A stretch of 64,000 bases of DNA from contig NZ_JWLL01000001.1 in assembly GCF_000814025.1 (NCBI RefSeq), positions 1 through 64,000 on the forward strand. The letters are read 5' to 3'. Source of the DNA: Tateyamaria sp. ANG-S1 (lineage in GTDB: Bacteria > Pseudomonadota > Alphaproteobacteria > Rhodobacterales > Rhodobacteraceae). Positions 16,578-25,273 of the stretch are shown here, one piece after another; position 1 is the stretch's first letter; every line of letters starts with the position of its first letter. A program made the translations under genes and the position numbers. Below the pieces are notes generated by a model. That model was given only the letters and a program-made list of their open reading frames with translations, was not told the origin of the DNA and searched no databases.

Positions 16578-17546
16578 TCAGACCTGCGGTGTCGCGCCGT
16601 CCAGCACCGTCCGGAACCAACCCGTATCGATGTTGCCGCCGCACAGAATGACGCCGACCTTCTTACCCGCCATCTGCGCCCGCTCCTGCATCAACCCGGC
16701 CAGCGGCGCGGCCCCCGCGCCCTCGGCCACATTGTGCGTCGCGGTGAAATAGAGCCGAATGGCTTCCGCCACCTCGTCATCGCTGACGGCAATGATCCGC
16801 TCCGCCCCCTTCGAATAGACTTCAAACGCCTCTTGCACGGGCACCCGCACGGCCATCCCATCGGCGAATGTCGCGGCCGAGTTCGTCTCGATCAGCCGCC
16901 CTGCCTCAACCGACAGTTTCGCCGTCTGCGCCTGATCCGACACGACGCCCACCACCTTGGTCGCCAACCCCAACGCATCCCGCGCCATGATCGTCCCGCA
17001 AATCCCCGACCCGCAGCCAATGGGGACATAGACGGTGTCCAGATCCGGCTGCGCACTGAACAGCTCATAGGCATAGGTCGCCACGCCCCGCACCAGCTCC
17101 GGATGATAGGGCGGCACGATAAACAACCCCTCGGCGGCGGCCACGCGATAGGCTTCCTCGCGCGCGGTATCAAAGTCATCGCCAAATTCGATCAGCTCCG
17201 CGCCGAACGCTTTCATGGCGGCATTCTTCTCCACCGAATTGCCGCGCGGCACGTACACTTTCGCGGTCAAGCCCGCCCCCGTCGCGGCCCAGGCCTGCCC
17301 CTGCCCATGGTTGCCACGGGTTGCGGTGCAGATGCCCGGCACCTCCGGATGCGTGCGGGTCAGCCAGTCCATAAAGGTCAGCGCGCCCCGCACCTTGAAG
17401 GCGCCCGTGGGCGTGTGGTTCTCGTGCTTCACCCACACCTCGGCCCCCGTGGCGGCACTCAGCAGCGGCCAATGGTGCTGCGGGGTGGGGGCCATGCGGG
17501 CGTGAACAAAATCGGCGGCGGTCTCAAGATCGGAACGGGTCAACAT
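16578..17546 (-). CDS. threonine/serine dehydratase-like PLP enzyme
   Basis: 322 aa, fold type II PLP enzyme. The PLP lysine is in TPTGAFKVRGAL (about residue 54), the substrate loop is TATRGNHGQGQAWAATG (about 80-96), and the phosphate-binding glycine loop is VPIGCGSGICGTIMA (about 175). It is shorter than biosynthetic IlvA and has no C-terminal ACT domain, so it is a catabolic or hydroxyamino-acid dehydratase type. The start at 17546 (MLTRSDLETA) lies 19 nt after the preceding hydrolase stop, and the two genes probably share a transcript. Substrate not determined. Confidence 0.82.
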   Translation of the reverse strand: MLTRSDLETAADFVHARMAPTPQHHWPLLSAATGAEVWVKHENHTPTGAFKVRGALTFMDWLTRTHPEVPGICTATRGNHGQGQAWAATGAGLTAKVYVPRGNSVEKNAAMKAFGAELIEFGDDFDTAREEAYRVAAAEGLFIVPPYHPELVRGVATYAYELFSAQPDLDTVYVPIGCGSGICGTIMARDALGLATKVVGVVSDQAQTAKLSVEAGRLIETNSAATFADGMAVRVPVQEAFEVYSKGAERIIAVSDDEVAEAIRLYFTATHNVAEGAGAAPLAGLMQERAQMAGKKVGVILCGGNIDTGWFRTVLDGATPQV

Positions 17547-17565
17547 GCGGCGCATCTGACCCCGA

Positions 17566-18390
17566 TCAGCCCTCAGGGTCCAGCCCCTTGCCCTCAAACC
17601 AGTCCATCACGCGCACGGCCCACCCCTGCGGCGCCCCATGCCCGCCGGGATGCAGCATCAACCGAATGTCGCCAGCGGCACAATCAGTCCAATGACGAAA
17701 CCACAGATCGCCCTCGAAACTGTTCCGCTCCGGCTGGCGGGCATCACAGCCGTTGGTCTCGCGCAGGATCTTCAGCGATGCCCACACATCCCCCTGAACG
17801 ACGGCCCCACCGCCAAAGGACCGCCCCTCAAGCGGCACCACCCGGTCGTTCCAGCCATGGGTATGAAACAGACGCACGGGCGCATCACAGCCCACAGGCA
17901 GATCATCCCAGAACGCCCCGGCAAGCGGTGCATAGGCATCGGCAAAGCCCGGCATCTGACAGGCCATATCCCAGACAAAGGACCCCCCGCGCGAAAACCC
18001 GGCCAAGAGCACCGAGCCCCCCTCCACACCCGTCCGCGCCCGCACATCGGCCATCACATCCGGCAGAAACCCAAAATCCTGCCGGTCGTACTCCAGCCCC
18101 TTGCCACGCACGGACCAATCCCGCTTGAACCGGCGGGTGGGCTGCTCGCCATTGGGGGCGACAAAGACATAGCCCCGCGCCAACGCCTCCCGCGCCAGAC
18201 CGGAGGTCAACAATCCCTGACCGCGCGCGCCGCCGCCATGCAGGTGCATGACAATGCCCTTCGGCACCGCACTCTCCGGCAGGGCCATGTGGTAACTGCC
18301 GCCCGGCACCGCACAGGCATCCTCGGGGCCACCGCAGGCCAGGGCGGGCAGGGACAGAAAGGCAAACAGGACGGCAAGGATACGGGTCAT
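17566..18390 (-). CDS. secreted PHB depolymerase/LpqC-like esterase
   Basis: 274 aa. Signal peptide MTRILAVLFAFLSLPALA then CGG, so a lipoprotein-like cysteine follows the cleavage site. Hydrolase motifs: MHLHGGGARGQG (oxyanion), LLAGFSRGGSFVWDMACQ (Ser elbow), HGWNDRVVPLEG (Asp) and HPGGHGAPQGW (His). This matches the LpqC/feruloyl-esterase/PHB-depolymerase-like group. ATG 18390 chosen; the longer frame from 18447 lacks a signal peptide at its N-terminus. Confidence 0.8.
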   Translation of the reverse strand: MTRILAVLFAFLSLPALACGGPEDACAVPGGSYHMALPESAVPKGIVMHLHGGGARGQGLLTSGLAREALARGYVFVAPNGEQPTRRFKRDWSVRGKGLEYDRQDFGFLPDVMADVRARTGVEGGSVLLAGFSRGGSFVWDMACQMPGFADAYAPLAGAFWDDLPVGCDAPVRLFHTHGWNDRVVPLEGRSFGGGAVVQGDVWASLKILRETNGCDARQPERNSFEGDLWFRHWTDCAAGDIRLMLHPGGHGAPQGWAVRVMDWFEGKGLDPEG

Positions 18391-18555
18391 CAAAACACTC
18401 CGGCTGAAATCTGCGCCCACCTGAGCGCAATCGTTGCGGGCGCGCAACTCACGTCGATGTCAGTGTCGTCACGCCGTTGCAGCCACGCGCCGATGCCGTG
18501 ATAAGTGAAACGAGTGGCGGGCAGGCCCGTCAGACAAGTGCCTTGGGGGACGACT

Positions 18556-18846
18556 ATGACACGGACAGGACTGATGCTGGCAGCGGCGGCTTTCGCGCTG
18601 GCCGCATGTGACGAGACCACGCAATCGGCCGGTTTGGGCGGACCGTTCCTGTCGCCCCTGCCGGACAATATCGTCGCCATAGCCGACCCGAAACAGGACC
18701 TCGACGCGGTCAAGGTCGACCCGGTGGACGGCTGCCTCGTCTACCGCCACGTGGGCCCGGTCGAAACCACCTTCCTGCCCCTGCGCAACAAGCAAGGGCG
18801 CCCGATCTGCACCCGCGCCCCGGCAGAAACGACGCCCGCGACCTAA
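18556..18846 (+). CDS. small lipoprotein, unknown function
   Basis: 96 aa. MTRTGLMLAAAAFALAACDETT shows a lipobox (LAAC) near residues 16-19, so it is anchored to a membrane by lipid. The mature 75 residues are polar with two further cysteines (GCLVYR, ICTRAP) that could form a disulfide. GGGGGA lies before ATG 18556. No family recognised. Confidence 0.65.
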   Translation: MTRTGLMLAAAAFALAACDETTQSAGLGGPFLSPLPDNIVAIADPKQDLDAVKVDPVDGCLVYRHVGPVETTFLPLRNKQGRPICTRAPAETTPAT

Positions 18847-19375
18847 CGCGAGACCTGGCGAAAGCAGTGCCGAGACAGGGTGCTGCGCCGGAGTGACGTG
18901 CGAACAGAATACACCTGTTATCCGTTTTTGACCTTGGCGGACGAGTGACCGCTGAGCGGACTTGGCAAACCCTGCTTCAAAGCACTGACAGGACCGGAAT
19001 CAAGCCGAAGGCGCCGGTCCAACACAAGCCCGTCCCGGCGGGCTGGTGTTTTGGTTTCTGTGCCGAACGGAAATTCTGTGGGATGTGCTTGGCTGCGATA
19101 AAGCGCTGCCGAAGGGATGGCGCGACACCAGCCCACGGGCTTGTCTTGGATCGGCTTAGTGTCGGCTGTGCGCAGAAAGCCGACTTTGCAAAGCGTGGCA
19201 AGATTTCTGCTTCGAGCCCGGAGTGACGGATGTTGCGATGGGCACGAACGTCCGTACTCAGCGACGACCAGACACATACCGGTCGAAATAGCCGCACCGG
19301 TCAATTCTTGGGAACGTAACCCGCCCTTAATCAAAATCGACTTCAACCTTGGCGCGTCCAACACGGAGCGCCCGA
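18847..19375. other. intergenic region with nested inverted repeats
   Basis: No convincing gene. It contains two hairpins with related sequence (19021-19050 and 19125-19146). GGAG near 19365 is the ribosome binding site of the next gene. Composition shifts from about 65% G+C to the lower value of the Hint gene here. Confidence 0.45.
19021..19146. repeat. pair of related inverted repeats
   Basis: AACACAAGCCCG (19021-19032) pairs with CGGGCTGGTGTT (19039-19050), one mismatch, 6-nt loop. ACACCAGCCC (19125-19134) pairs with GGGCTTGTCT (19137-19146), two mismatches. The arms of the two hairpins are also complementary to each other, so the 126 bp could fold in alternative ways. Confidence 0.55.
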
Positions 19376-20389
19376 ATGCCTGTTTATCCATTCAACGTTT
19401 ATGAAGTTGACAGCAGTTACTACTTCACAGACGCACAGAGTCTCATTCTCTCAAAGAACACCTTGGAAATCACAGACACCGTTGACGATGATCTGCACCG
19501 AACTCAGGCAGATGATCCCAATAACGATCAGACTTTCTCATTTGCAGGCGAGAGTGCAGTCACGGATTACACTGTTCAGTACCTGGACTTTGCGCAGGTT
19601 AACGGAACTGGGCAGGAGTTTGAGCTGTACGCAATGGAGGTGTCTTTCGCTGACGGTTCCACCAAGTACTACGTCATGTCAAAGGATGAAAACTTCAAAC
19701 CAGACATTGGCGATGATCTGGCAGTTACAACATTCAGCAGCTTTATCTCCACCGACTATGGATCCATTGGCGCTGCCGTTTGCTTTGCGGAAGGTACGAG
19801 CATTCAGACCAGTTCGGGTGCGACGTCCGTTCAGAACATCAGCATCGGAGACTTTGTTCAGACAAAAGACAACGGTCTCAAAGAGGTTCTGTGGATAGGG
19901 AAACGACACATCCATCGCGCAGAGCTACAGCGCTTTCACCAGCTGCGGCCGGTTCTCATTCGACCAGGCTACTTCGGGGATCATGGACCGTTGCTCTTGT
20001 CACAACAACATCGAGTTCTGGTAACGGGTGATCAGCTGGGGCTTTCATTAAGCTGTGGGGAGGCCTTCATAAAGGCAAAGCATCTCGCGGAATACGTCCC
20101 AAAAGCCGCCCGTGTCGCGAATGGTAAAACTAACGTCTCCTACTACCATATCTTGCTGGAAGGCCATGAAGTTCTGATTTCCGGCAGCATCGAGACTGAG
20201 AGCATGTTTCCGGGAGCAATGGCTCTAAAGGGCATCTCAAGAACTGATCGGCAGCACATAAAACGTTTGTTTCCGAACCGGCCTTCAAACCAAGAAACGG
20301 CCATAGATGGTTTCTCTCTTGCTCGCCCGTGTTTACGAAGAAAGCAGCTCGAACAAGCGACAGTCGCGCTGACAAAAAAAGCGTCGTAA
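19376..20389 (+). CDS. Hint (hedgehog/intein) domain protein
   Basis: 337 aa. Residues 1-135 are acidic, beta-rich and unassigned. Then follows a Hint domain: the start Cys in AAVCFAEGTSIQTSSG (about residue 138), SIGDFVQTKDNGLKEVLWIG, RPGYFGDHGPLLLSQQHRVL with the block-B-type His, and a final GHEVLISGSIETESMFPG. There is no C-extein-like partner and the protein ends about 60 residues later, like the lone Hint proteins frequent in roseobacters. G+C is near 50%, below neighbouring genes, suggesting transfer. It may self-cleave at the Cys. Confidence 0.75.
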   Translation: MPVYPFNVYEVDSSYYFTDAQSLILSKNTLEITDTVDDDLHRTQADDPNNDQTFSFAGESAVTDYTVQYLDFAQVNGTGQEFELYAMEVSFADGSTKYYVMSKDENFKPDIGDDLAVTTFSSFISTDYGSIGAAVCFAEGTSIQTSSGATSVQNISIGDFVQTKDNGLKEVLWIGKRHIHRAELQRFHQLRPVLIRPGYFGDHGPLLLSQQHRVLVTGDQLGLSLSCGEAFIKAKHLAEYVPKAARVANGKTNVSYYHILLEGHEVLISGSIETESMFPGAMALKGISRTDRQHIKRLFPNRPSNQETAIDGFSLARPCLRRKQLEQATVALTKKAS

Positions 20390-20647
20390 GCGCCCAAGGA
20401 CCGGTCGAAATCCACGCCAGCGCAGTGTCCGGTTTACCCTACACTGGTGTCATTCATTGATCAAAGGCAAACGGCGGCAAAGTCCGCAAAGCCGTCATCT
20501 GACCGTTTTTGACCAATGTTAGCTTTGGGCTGAAACCGAACTTCCCCGCCCGCCAACAGGCGCCACGACCTCACCGAAACCCGTCAAAAATGGAAAGGGC
20601 ACCGCACAGGTATCATACCCCACGCAGTGCCAAGTGCTGACTCACTT

Positions 20648-21313
20648 TTAGCTCGCCGCGGTCAGCCCATCCTCCGACGGGTACAGGAACGCCGTCGAGC
20701 CGGGGGTCACATTCGGATAAAGCTGGTTGATATGCGCCATGATCATACGCACGCAGCCCGAGCTTGCCCGACCGCCGATGGAGCGCGGGTGGGGGGTGCC
20801 GTGAATGCGCAGATACGTGTCGCGGTTGCCCACAAACAGGTACAGCGCCCGTGATCCCAGCGGGTTGCGCGGTCCGCCGTTCATGCCATCGGCGTGCTGT
20901 TCAAACAGTTGCGGATCGCGCTCGATCATCGCCTTTGTCGGCGTCCATGTGGGCCACTTGGCCTTGCGCTTGATGTTGTAGGTGCCGGGTTCATACAGGT
21001 TGCCCCGCGCAATCGCCGCGCCATAGCGCATCGCCGTGCCGTCATCCTGGATATGGTATAGGTACCGCGCCACGGCATCCACGTGGATGTCGCCGGGGGT
21101 CAGCCCGTCATTGGCCTGCACCCGCTGCGGCAGGAACCGGCGGTGCACACCCCAGGGGTTCGACGTGGCCAGGTCAAAATTGGCCGGTGTCACCTGCGCG
21201 TCCCAGGCGGACCACTTGGACCGGTCAGAAATCGGGCGGGCCAAGGCGGGCCCTGCAATGGGTGCCGAAAAAAGGGCGGCGGTGGTGATCACGAAATGGC
21301 GTCGGGTCAACAT
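20648..21313 (-). CDS. L,D-transpeptidase (YkuD) with Tat-type signal
   Basis: 221 aa. The N-terminus MLTRRHFVITTAALFSAP has RR plus a hydrophobic stretch (Tat-like; the motif is TRRHFV). The YkuD active site is HGTPHPRSIGGRASSGCVRM (about 168-187) with the catalytic His and Cys in the usual HGT...SSGCVRM arrangement. It forms 3-3 peptidoglycan cross-links or attaches proteins in the periplasm. Start immediately at MLTRRHF. 258 nt separate it from the Hint gene, with nothing recognisable between. Confidence 0.88.
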   Translation of the reverse strand: MLTRRHFVITTAALFSAPIAGPALARPISDRSKWSAWDAQVTPANFDLATSNPWGVHRRFLPQRVQANDGLTPGDIHVDAVARYLYHIQDDGTAMRYGAAIARGNLYEPGTYNIKRKAKWPTWTPTKAMIERDPQLFEQHADGMNGGPRNPLGSRALYLFVGNRDTYLRIHGTPHPRSIGGRASSGCVRMIMAHINQLYPNVTPGSTAFLYPSEDGLTAAS

Positions 21314-21501
21314 GAATCAAAATTCCTCGCACTCAGGTCGCCTATAGATAGAACAAATGTGGGTCTTCGGGCAATCATACGGGCCCGAAGTCACGGCGAT
21401 GTGAGGGCGTATCCTCGCCGGCGCAAATCCTAACATCCGGTAAATACGCCCCTGTAACCCCCTGAATTCTCACAGGTCGCGCGCTGTCCCAGCGTGGGAC
21501 A

Positions 21502-22977
21502 TCACACGCTCATACAGACGTATTTCATCTCCAGAAACTCCTCGATCCCGTGGTGCGACCCCTCCCGGCCGAGGCCGGATTGCTTGACCCCTCCAAAGGG
21601 CGCCACCTCGGTCGAAATGATGCCGGTATTGACCCCCACCATCCCATATTCCAGCGCCTCAGAGACCTTGTGGACCCGGCTCAAATCGTTGGCATAGAAA
21701 TACGCGGCAAGGCCGAAAATGGTATCGTTGGCCATCTCGATCACATCATCCACGTCTTCAAATTTAAAGAGCGGCGCCAGCGGCCCAAACGTCTCCTCAT
21801 GCGCCACTTTCATATCCTGCGTGACCCCGGTCACGACCGTAGGCTGCAAGAACGTCCCGCCCAGATCATGTGGCTGACCCCCGGTCAGAATGGCCCCCCC
21901 ATGCGCCACCACATCCGCCAGATGATCCTGCACCTTCTCAACGGCCTTGTCGGTGATCAGGGGGCCGGTGGTCACGCCATCCTCAAGCCCGTCACCCACC
22001 TTCAAACCCTCAACCGCAGCCTTCAGCTTGGCCGCAAAAGCGTCATAAACCCCCGCCTGCACATAGATCCGGTTGGCACAGACACAGGTTTGCCCGGCAT
22101 TCCGAAACTTGCAGATCATCGCGCCCTCAACAGCGGCATCCAGATCAGCATCATCAAAGACGATGAAGGGCGCATTCCCGCCCAGCTCCATCGAACACTT
22201 CATCACCTGATCAGCCGCCTGTTTCAGCAGGATACGCCCCACTTGCGTAGAGCCGGTAAAGGTCAGCTTCCGCACGGCGGGGTTCTCGCAAAACTCCTTG
22301 CCCGTCTCGGAGGCATTCGAGGTCGTCACCACCTGAAACACCCCCGCCGGAATGCCCGCCCGCTCGGCCAGCACACCCATCGCAATGGCCGACAGCGGCG
22401 TCAGTTCCGCAGGCCGCGCGACAAAGGCACAGCCCGCCGCCAGCGCGGGTGCCGCCTTGCGCGTGATCATCGCGTTCGGAAAGTTCCAAGGGGTGATGGA
22501 GGCGGCGACACCGATGGGCTGTTTCAAAACCGTGATCCGCTTGTCGCGCTGATGGCCGGGGATCGTCTCGCCATAGACGCGCTTGGCTTCTTCGGCAAAG
22601 AACTCCACGAACGAGGCGCCGTAGCCAATCTCGCCCTTGGCCTCTGCCAGCGGCTTGCCCTGCTCGGCGGTCAGGATCACGCCCAGATCATCCTGGTTCT
22701 CCATCATCAGGTCGAACCACTTGCGCAGGACAGCGCCACGCTCCTTGCCTGTCCATGTGGCCCAGTCCTTTTGCGCTGCCTGCGCCCCCGCGATGGCGTT
22801 CGCCACCTGCGTCCGGCTCAGGTCCTGTACCTGCGCGATCACATCGCCACGCGCGGGGTTGGTCACTTCGAACATGCCCTCATCACCCTCCACCCAAGTG
22901 CCGTTCACATAGGCGCGGGTTTCCAGCAGCGTGGGGTCGTTGAGCATGGATTTCAGGTCGGTGGTTTGGTCAAGCAT
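21502..22977 (-). CDS. gabD: NAD(P)-dependent succinate-semialdehyde dehydrogenase
   Basis: 491 aa, ALDH superfamily. General base Glu in MELGGNAPFIVFDDAD, catalytic Cys in RNAGQTCVCANRIYVQ (the CVCANR form is typical of GabD), and KLTFTGSTQVGR for the cofactor. PWNFP is present in ASITPWNFPNAM. It oxidises succinate semialdehyde to succinate. ATG 22977 with AAAGGA upstream is chosen over the longer frame. No GABA aminotransferase is adjacent. Divergent from the alpha/beta hydrolase at 23056. Confidence 0.9.
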   Translation of the reverse strand: MLDQTTDLKSMLNDPTLLETRAYVNGTWVEGDEGMFEVTNPARGDVIAQVQDLSRTQVANAIAGAQAAQKDWATWTGKERGAVLRKWFDLMMENQDDLGVILTAEQGKPLAEAKGEIGYGASFVEFFAEEAKRVYGETIPGHQRDKRITVLKQPIGVAASITPWNFPNAMITRKAAPALAAGCAFVARPAELTPLSAIAMGVLAERAGIPAGVFQVVTTSNASETGKEFCENPAVRKLTFTGSTQVGRILLKQAADQVMKCSMELGGNAPFIVFDDADLDAAVEGAMICKFRNAGQTCVCANRIYVQAGVYDAFAAKLKAAVEGLKVGDGLEDGVTTGPLITDKAVEKVQDHLADVVAHGGAILTGGQPHDLGGTFLQPTVVTGVTQDMKVAHEETFGPLAPLFKFEDVDDVIEMANDTIFGLAAYFYANDLSRVHKVSEALEYGMVGVNTGIISTEVAPFGGVKQSGLGREGSHHGIEEFLEMKYVCMSV

Positions 22978-23055
22978 GGCGCGTCCTTTTGCGGTCCTTT
23001 GCATGTCAAACAACACGGGCTAGTCTTGTCCAGTTCCAAAGTAAGGGGGGACGTG

Positions 23056-23847
23056 ATGCCAGACATGGACGATGCCTATGCCAACGGGGCCTATATTGGC
23101 GGGGCCGCTGACTACCCACCGCGCTGGGCAGAACAGGCGGAGGCGTTCCGCAAAGCCCTTGGGCCAAGGGCGCGGCTGGGGCTGAGCTATGGCCCGTCCG
23201 AACGCATGGCGCTCGATCACTTCCTGCCGGAAGGCGAGGCCAAGGGCACGCTGATCTTTGTTCATGGCGGCTACTGGCTGAAGTTCGATCGCTCCTATTG
23301 GTCGCATCTGGCGGCAGGCGCGCTGGCGCGGGGGTGGAGCGTGACGATGCCCTCCTATGATCTATGCCCAAGCGTCCGGATCGCCGGGATCACGCAGCAG
23401 ATCGCGCAGGCGGTGATGGCGGTGGCCGATGGCAGTATGGGTCCGATCAGCCTGGCGGGGCATTCGGCAGGCGGGCACCTTGTGTCGCGCATGCTGGCGC
23501 CGGGGATGTTGCATGCGTCCGTGATCTCACGCCTGAGCCATGTCATGCCGATCTCGCCCGTGTCCGACCTCGAACCGCTCTTGCAGACGATGATGAATGC
23601 CGAATTCGGCATGGACATGTGCATGGCGCGCGCCGAGAGCCCGGTGCATCAGCCCAAACCGGATGTGCCCGTCACCGTCTGGGTCGGGGCCGAAGAACGC
23701 CCCGTGTTCCTGGATCAGGCGCGCTGGCTGGCCGAAGCATGGTGTGCTGATCACGTGATCACCAAGGGCGAACACCACTTCAACGTGATCGACGCGCTGG
23801 CCGATCCCGACAGCGACATGATCCGGCGCTTGACGACGGCCCGCTGA
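23056..23847 (+). CDS. alpha/beta hydrolase, kynurenine-formamidase-like
   Basis: 263 aa. Oxyanion motif FVHGGYWLKFDRS (HGGYW is typical of arylformamidase-type KynB/AFMID hydrolases), nucleophile elbow SLAGHSAGGHLVSR, acid in VGAEERPVFLDQ and His in KGEHHFNVID. ATG 23056 follows GGGGGGACGTG. A creatinase gene follows in the same direction after 98 nt, with a GC-rich hairpin (GCGGGCGA 23868-23875 / TCGCCCGC 23881-23888) between. No kynureninase or tryptophan dioxygenase nearby, so the substrate is uncertain. Confidence 0.78.
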   Translation: MPDMDDAYANGAYIGGAADYPPRWAEQAEAFRKALGPRARLGLSYGPSERMALDHFLPEGEAKGTLIFVHGGYWLKFDRSYWSHLAAGALARGWSVTMPSYDLCPSVRIAGITQQIAQAVMAVADGSMGPISLAGHSAGGHLVSRMLAPGMLHASVISRLSHVMPISPVSDLEPLLQTMMNAEFGMDMCMARAESPVHQPKPDVPVTVWVGAEERPVFLDQARWLAEAWCADHVITKGEHHFNVIDALADPDSDMIRRLTTAR

Positions 23848-23945
23848 CGCGCAAGATGACGATGGCTGCGGGCGATGGCGTCGCCCGCATACCCAGCCCG
23901 AAACCGTCCTGCACGCCGGGACCTTTCTGCAAAGGAGGGTCAGGC

Positions 23946-25154
23946 ATGACCGCTCGCCCCGATTTCTACCGCTTCCAAAACGGCACCAAAGACGCGCTGC
24001 CATTCGACGCCGCCGAATACGACGCCCGCCTGACCGAACTGCGCGACCGGATGGAGGCGCAGGGTGCCACTGCCGCCGTGCTGACCTCCATGCACAACGT
24101 CGCTTACTACTCAGGCTTCCTCTACTGCGCCTTTGGCCGTCCCTATGCCTGTGTCGTGACCGAAGACGCCTGCGTGACCATCAGCGCGGGCATCGACGCG
24201 GGCCAGCCCTGGCGGCGCAGCCACGGCGACAATATCACCTACACCGACTGGCAGCGCGACAACTTCTGGCGCGCCGTGCGTGAGGTGACGGGCGAGGGGG
24301 CAGTTATAGGCGTTGAATCCGACCACCTGACCCTGCTGCAACAGGGCAAGTTGGAGGATTTCCTGAAACCCGTCGCCACTGTCGACCTGTACGAGACAAC
24401 CATGCGCCAGCGCATGAACAAATCCGAGGCCGAGATCGCCTTGATCCGCCATGGTGCCCAAGTGGCCGATGTGGGCGGCTACGCCATCCGCGACGCGATC
24501 AAGGCGGGTGTGCGGGAAATTGACGTCGCCATGGCAGGCCGCGATGCGATGGAGATGGAGATTGCCAAGCGCTTCCCCGATGCCGAATACCGCGATACCT
24601 GGGTCTGGTTTCAATCCGGCATCAACACCGATGGTGCGCACAACCCGGTCACGGGTCGCGTGCTGGAGCGGGGTGATATCCTGTCGCTCAACACCTTCCC
24701 AATGATCTCCGGCTACTACACCGCGCTGGAACGGACGCTGTTTGTTGAGACGGTCGATGACGCCAGCCTCAAGCTCTGGAACCACAACGTCGCTGCGCAC
24801 GAACTGGGCATGTCGCTGTTGAAGCCCGGCGCGACCTGCGCCGAGGTGACCGAAGGCGTGAACGCCTATTTCCGCGAACACGACCTGCTGCAATACCGCA
24901 GCTTTGGCTACGGTCACTCCTTTGGCGTCCTGTCCCACTACTACGGGCGCGAGGCGGGGCTGGAACTGCGCGAGGACATCGACACGGTGCTCGAACCCGG
25001 CATGGTCATCTCGATGGAGCCGATGCTGACGATCCCCGAGGGCCAACCGGGTGCAGGCGGCTACCGTGAACACGACATTCTGGTGATCACCGAGGATGGG
25101 AACGAAAATATCACCGGCTTCCCCTACGGCCCCGATCACAATATCATCGGCTGA
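23946..25154 (+). CDS. creatinase (creatine amidinohydrolase)
   Basis: 402 aa, the normal length of creatinase (EC 3.5.3.3), which splits creatine to sarcosine and urea. Characteristic stretches: NVAYYSGFLYCAFGRPYA, then GQPWRRSHGDNITYTDWQRD, then DTWVWFQSGINTDGAHNP with the catalytic-His region, then YRSFGYGHSFGVLSHYYGR, then SMEPMLTIPEG. Pita-bread fold without the metal ligands of aminopeptidases. AAAGGAGGG gives a near-perfect ribosome binding site for ATG 23946. No creatininase or sarcosine oxidase gene is within the window. Confidence 0.93.
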   Translation: MTARPDFYRFQNGTKDALPFDAAEYDARLTELRDRMEAQGATAAVLTSMHNVAYYSGFLYCAFGRPYACVVTEDACVTISAGIDAGQPWRRSHGDNITYTDWQRDNFWRAVREVTGEGAVIGVESDHLTLLQQGKLEDFLKPVATVDLYETTMRQRMNKSEAEIALIRHGAQVADVGGYAIRDAIKAGVREIDVAMAGRDAMEMEIAKRFPDAEYRDTWVWFQSGINTDGAHNPVTGRVLERGDILSLNTFPMISGYYTALERTLFVETVDDASLKLWNHNVAAHELGMSLLKPGATCAEVTEGVNAYFREHDLLQYRSFGYGHSFGVLSHYYGREAGLELREDIDTVLEPGMVISMEPMLTIPEGQPGAGGYREHDILVITEDGNENITGFPYGPDHNIIG

Positions 25155-25273
25155 TTAAACTATGACATACAGGGTTGAATTTGTTTCACTCTTTGTAGCC
25201 TGAGTTTGCGGCCTAACTGAGAATCGCGTACCGTCAGATGCGAGCGGTGCGCGTTCAACAATTAGGCCCCCAC

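Noticed and set aside
18918-19391. 157-aa minus-strand frame before the Hint gene
   Set aside because: It crosses the inverted repeats and the Hint gene start and has no protein-like pattern.
23868-23888. riboswitch or terminator before creatinase
   Set aside because: A single perfect hairpin without T-run and without a known aptamer pattern; left as a plain stem.
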